Shown here: piece by piece, positions 7,407-7,634 of the stretch
How positions within the stretch are numbered: the first letter of the stretch is position 1
Layout of the letters: the number at the start of each line of letters is the position of its first letter
Origin: an uncultured Collinsella sp.
GTDB taxonomy: Bacteria > Actinomycetota > Coriobacteriia > Coriobacteriales > Coriobacteriaceae
Assembly (NCBI GenBank): GCA_900553165.1
Contig: USCN01000064.1
Location: 1 to 7,634 of the forward strand
Direction: 5' to 3'
Length of the DNA stretch: 7,634 nt
Notes under the pieces: model-generated
What the model saw: the letters and a program-made list of their open reading frames with translations, nothing else
Databases searched by the model: none
Told to the model about the DNA's origin: nothing
Position numbers and translations under genes: made by a program

Positions 7407-7433
7407 TCTCACTCAAAAATAGGTGAACAACCC

Positions 7434-7634
7434 TTAGAACGGGATGTCCTCATCGTAGACGTCGACCGCGGGCGGCGTAGCCACCGGTGCGGCAGGACGT
7501 GCTGCGGGCGCGGGAGCTGCGGGGGCGTAACCGCCCTGATCGTAGCCACCCTGGCCACCACGGGAGCTCATAAACTCGATCTCATCGACGATGACCTCAA
7601 GCTTGCTCCGGCGCTGGCCGTCGCGCTCCCAAGA
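7434..7634 (-). CDS. ssb: Single-stranded DNA-binding protein SSB, C-terminal part (5' end outside window)
   Basis: Only the last 66 residues are visible. They begin in the last strands of the OB fold (SWERDGQRRSKLEVIVDEIEF), which normally covers and protects single-stranded DNA as a tetramer. A flexible linker rich in Gly, Gln, Ala and Pro follows, ending in YDEDIPF at the stop codon. The acidic DEDIPF tip is the standard SSB protein-interaction tail that recruits replication and repair enzymes. The gene sits before rpsR as in the common rpsF-ssb-rpsR operon; rpsF would be expected just outside the window. The visible part is intact with no frameshift. Confidence 0.95.
   Translation of the reverse strand, partial: SWERDGQRRSKLEVIVDEIEFMSSRGGQGGYDQGGYAPAAPAPAARPAAPVATPPAVDVYDEDIPF

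Noticed and set aside
7362..7412. Upstream extension of rpsR to an ATG at 7412
   Set aside because: The extra 17 residues do not match S18, pass through the stable hairpin, and a good ribosome binding site supports the ATG at 7361.

Overview
The window looks like an ordinary core-genome segment of a GC-rich (about 60%) Gram-positive-type bacterium. Gene order, protein sequences and base composition suggest a Collinsella-like member of the Coriobacteriia (Actinomycetota). The genus is an inference from sequence style; no database was searched. All eight protein genes lie on the minus strand, so transcription runs from the right edge (7634) to the left edge (1). No tRNA, rRNA, CRISPR array, transposase or phage gene is visible.

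Layout in transcription order: the C-terminal end of ssb (7434-7634, cut by the window edge); rpsR (S18, zinc-type; 7095-7361); rplI (L9 with an unusual acidic Ala/Glu tail; 6540-7079); a strong intrinsic terminator (6469-6507); dnaB replicative helicase (4924-6315); purA (3544-4830); a hairpin-bearing gap; purD (2121-3425, TTG start); a NUDIX hydrolase of the ADP-ribose pyrophosphatase type (1404-2099); a 184-base gap with several inverted repeats; and an ABC exporter with fused membrane and ATPase domains (1-1219, 3' end cut off).

Functionally, ssb-rpsR-rplI is the end of a replication/ribosome operon that stops at the 6469-6507 terminator. dnaB follows with its own upstream region. purA and purD supply AMP-branch and early de novo purine synthesis steps, and the NUDIX gene is tightly spaced behind purD. 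The rplI-dnaB-purA neighbourhood also occurs in Bacillus-type genomes. The ABC exporter is probably an independent accessory unit.

I do not see a new multi-gene system here. The most unusual item is non-coding: a 98-bp nested inverted repeat (1267-1364) between the NUDIX and ABC genes, with 14-bp perfect ends, three further nested stems and a 5-bp direct repeat (CGCTG) just outside it. It could be a miniature mobile element or a structured leader RNA. Secondary points are a composition shift in the ATPase part of the ABC gene, a 9-bp-arm palindrome touching its ribosome binding site, the L9 tail, and stable hairpins in the ssb-rpsR and purA-purD gaps.
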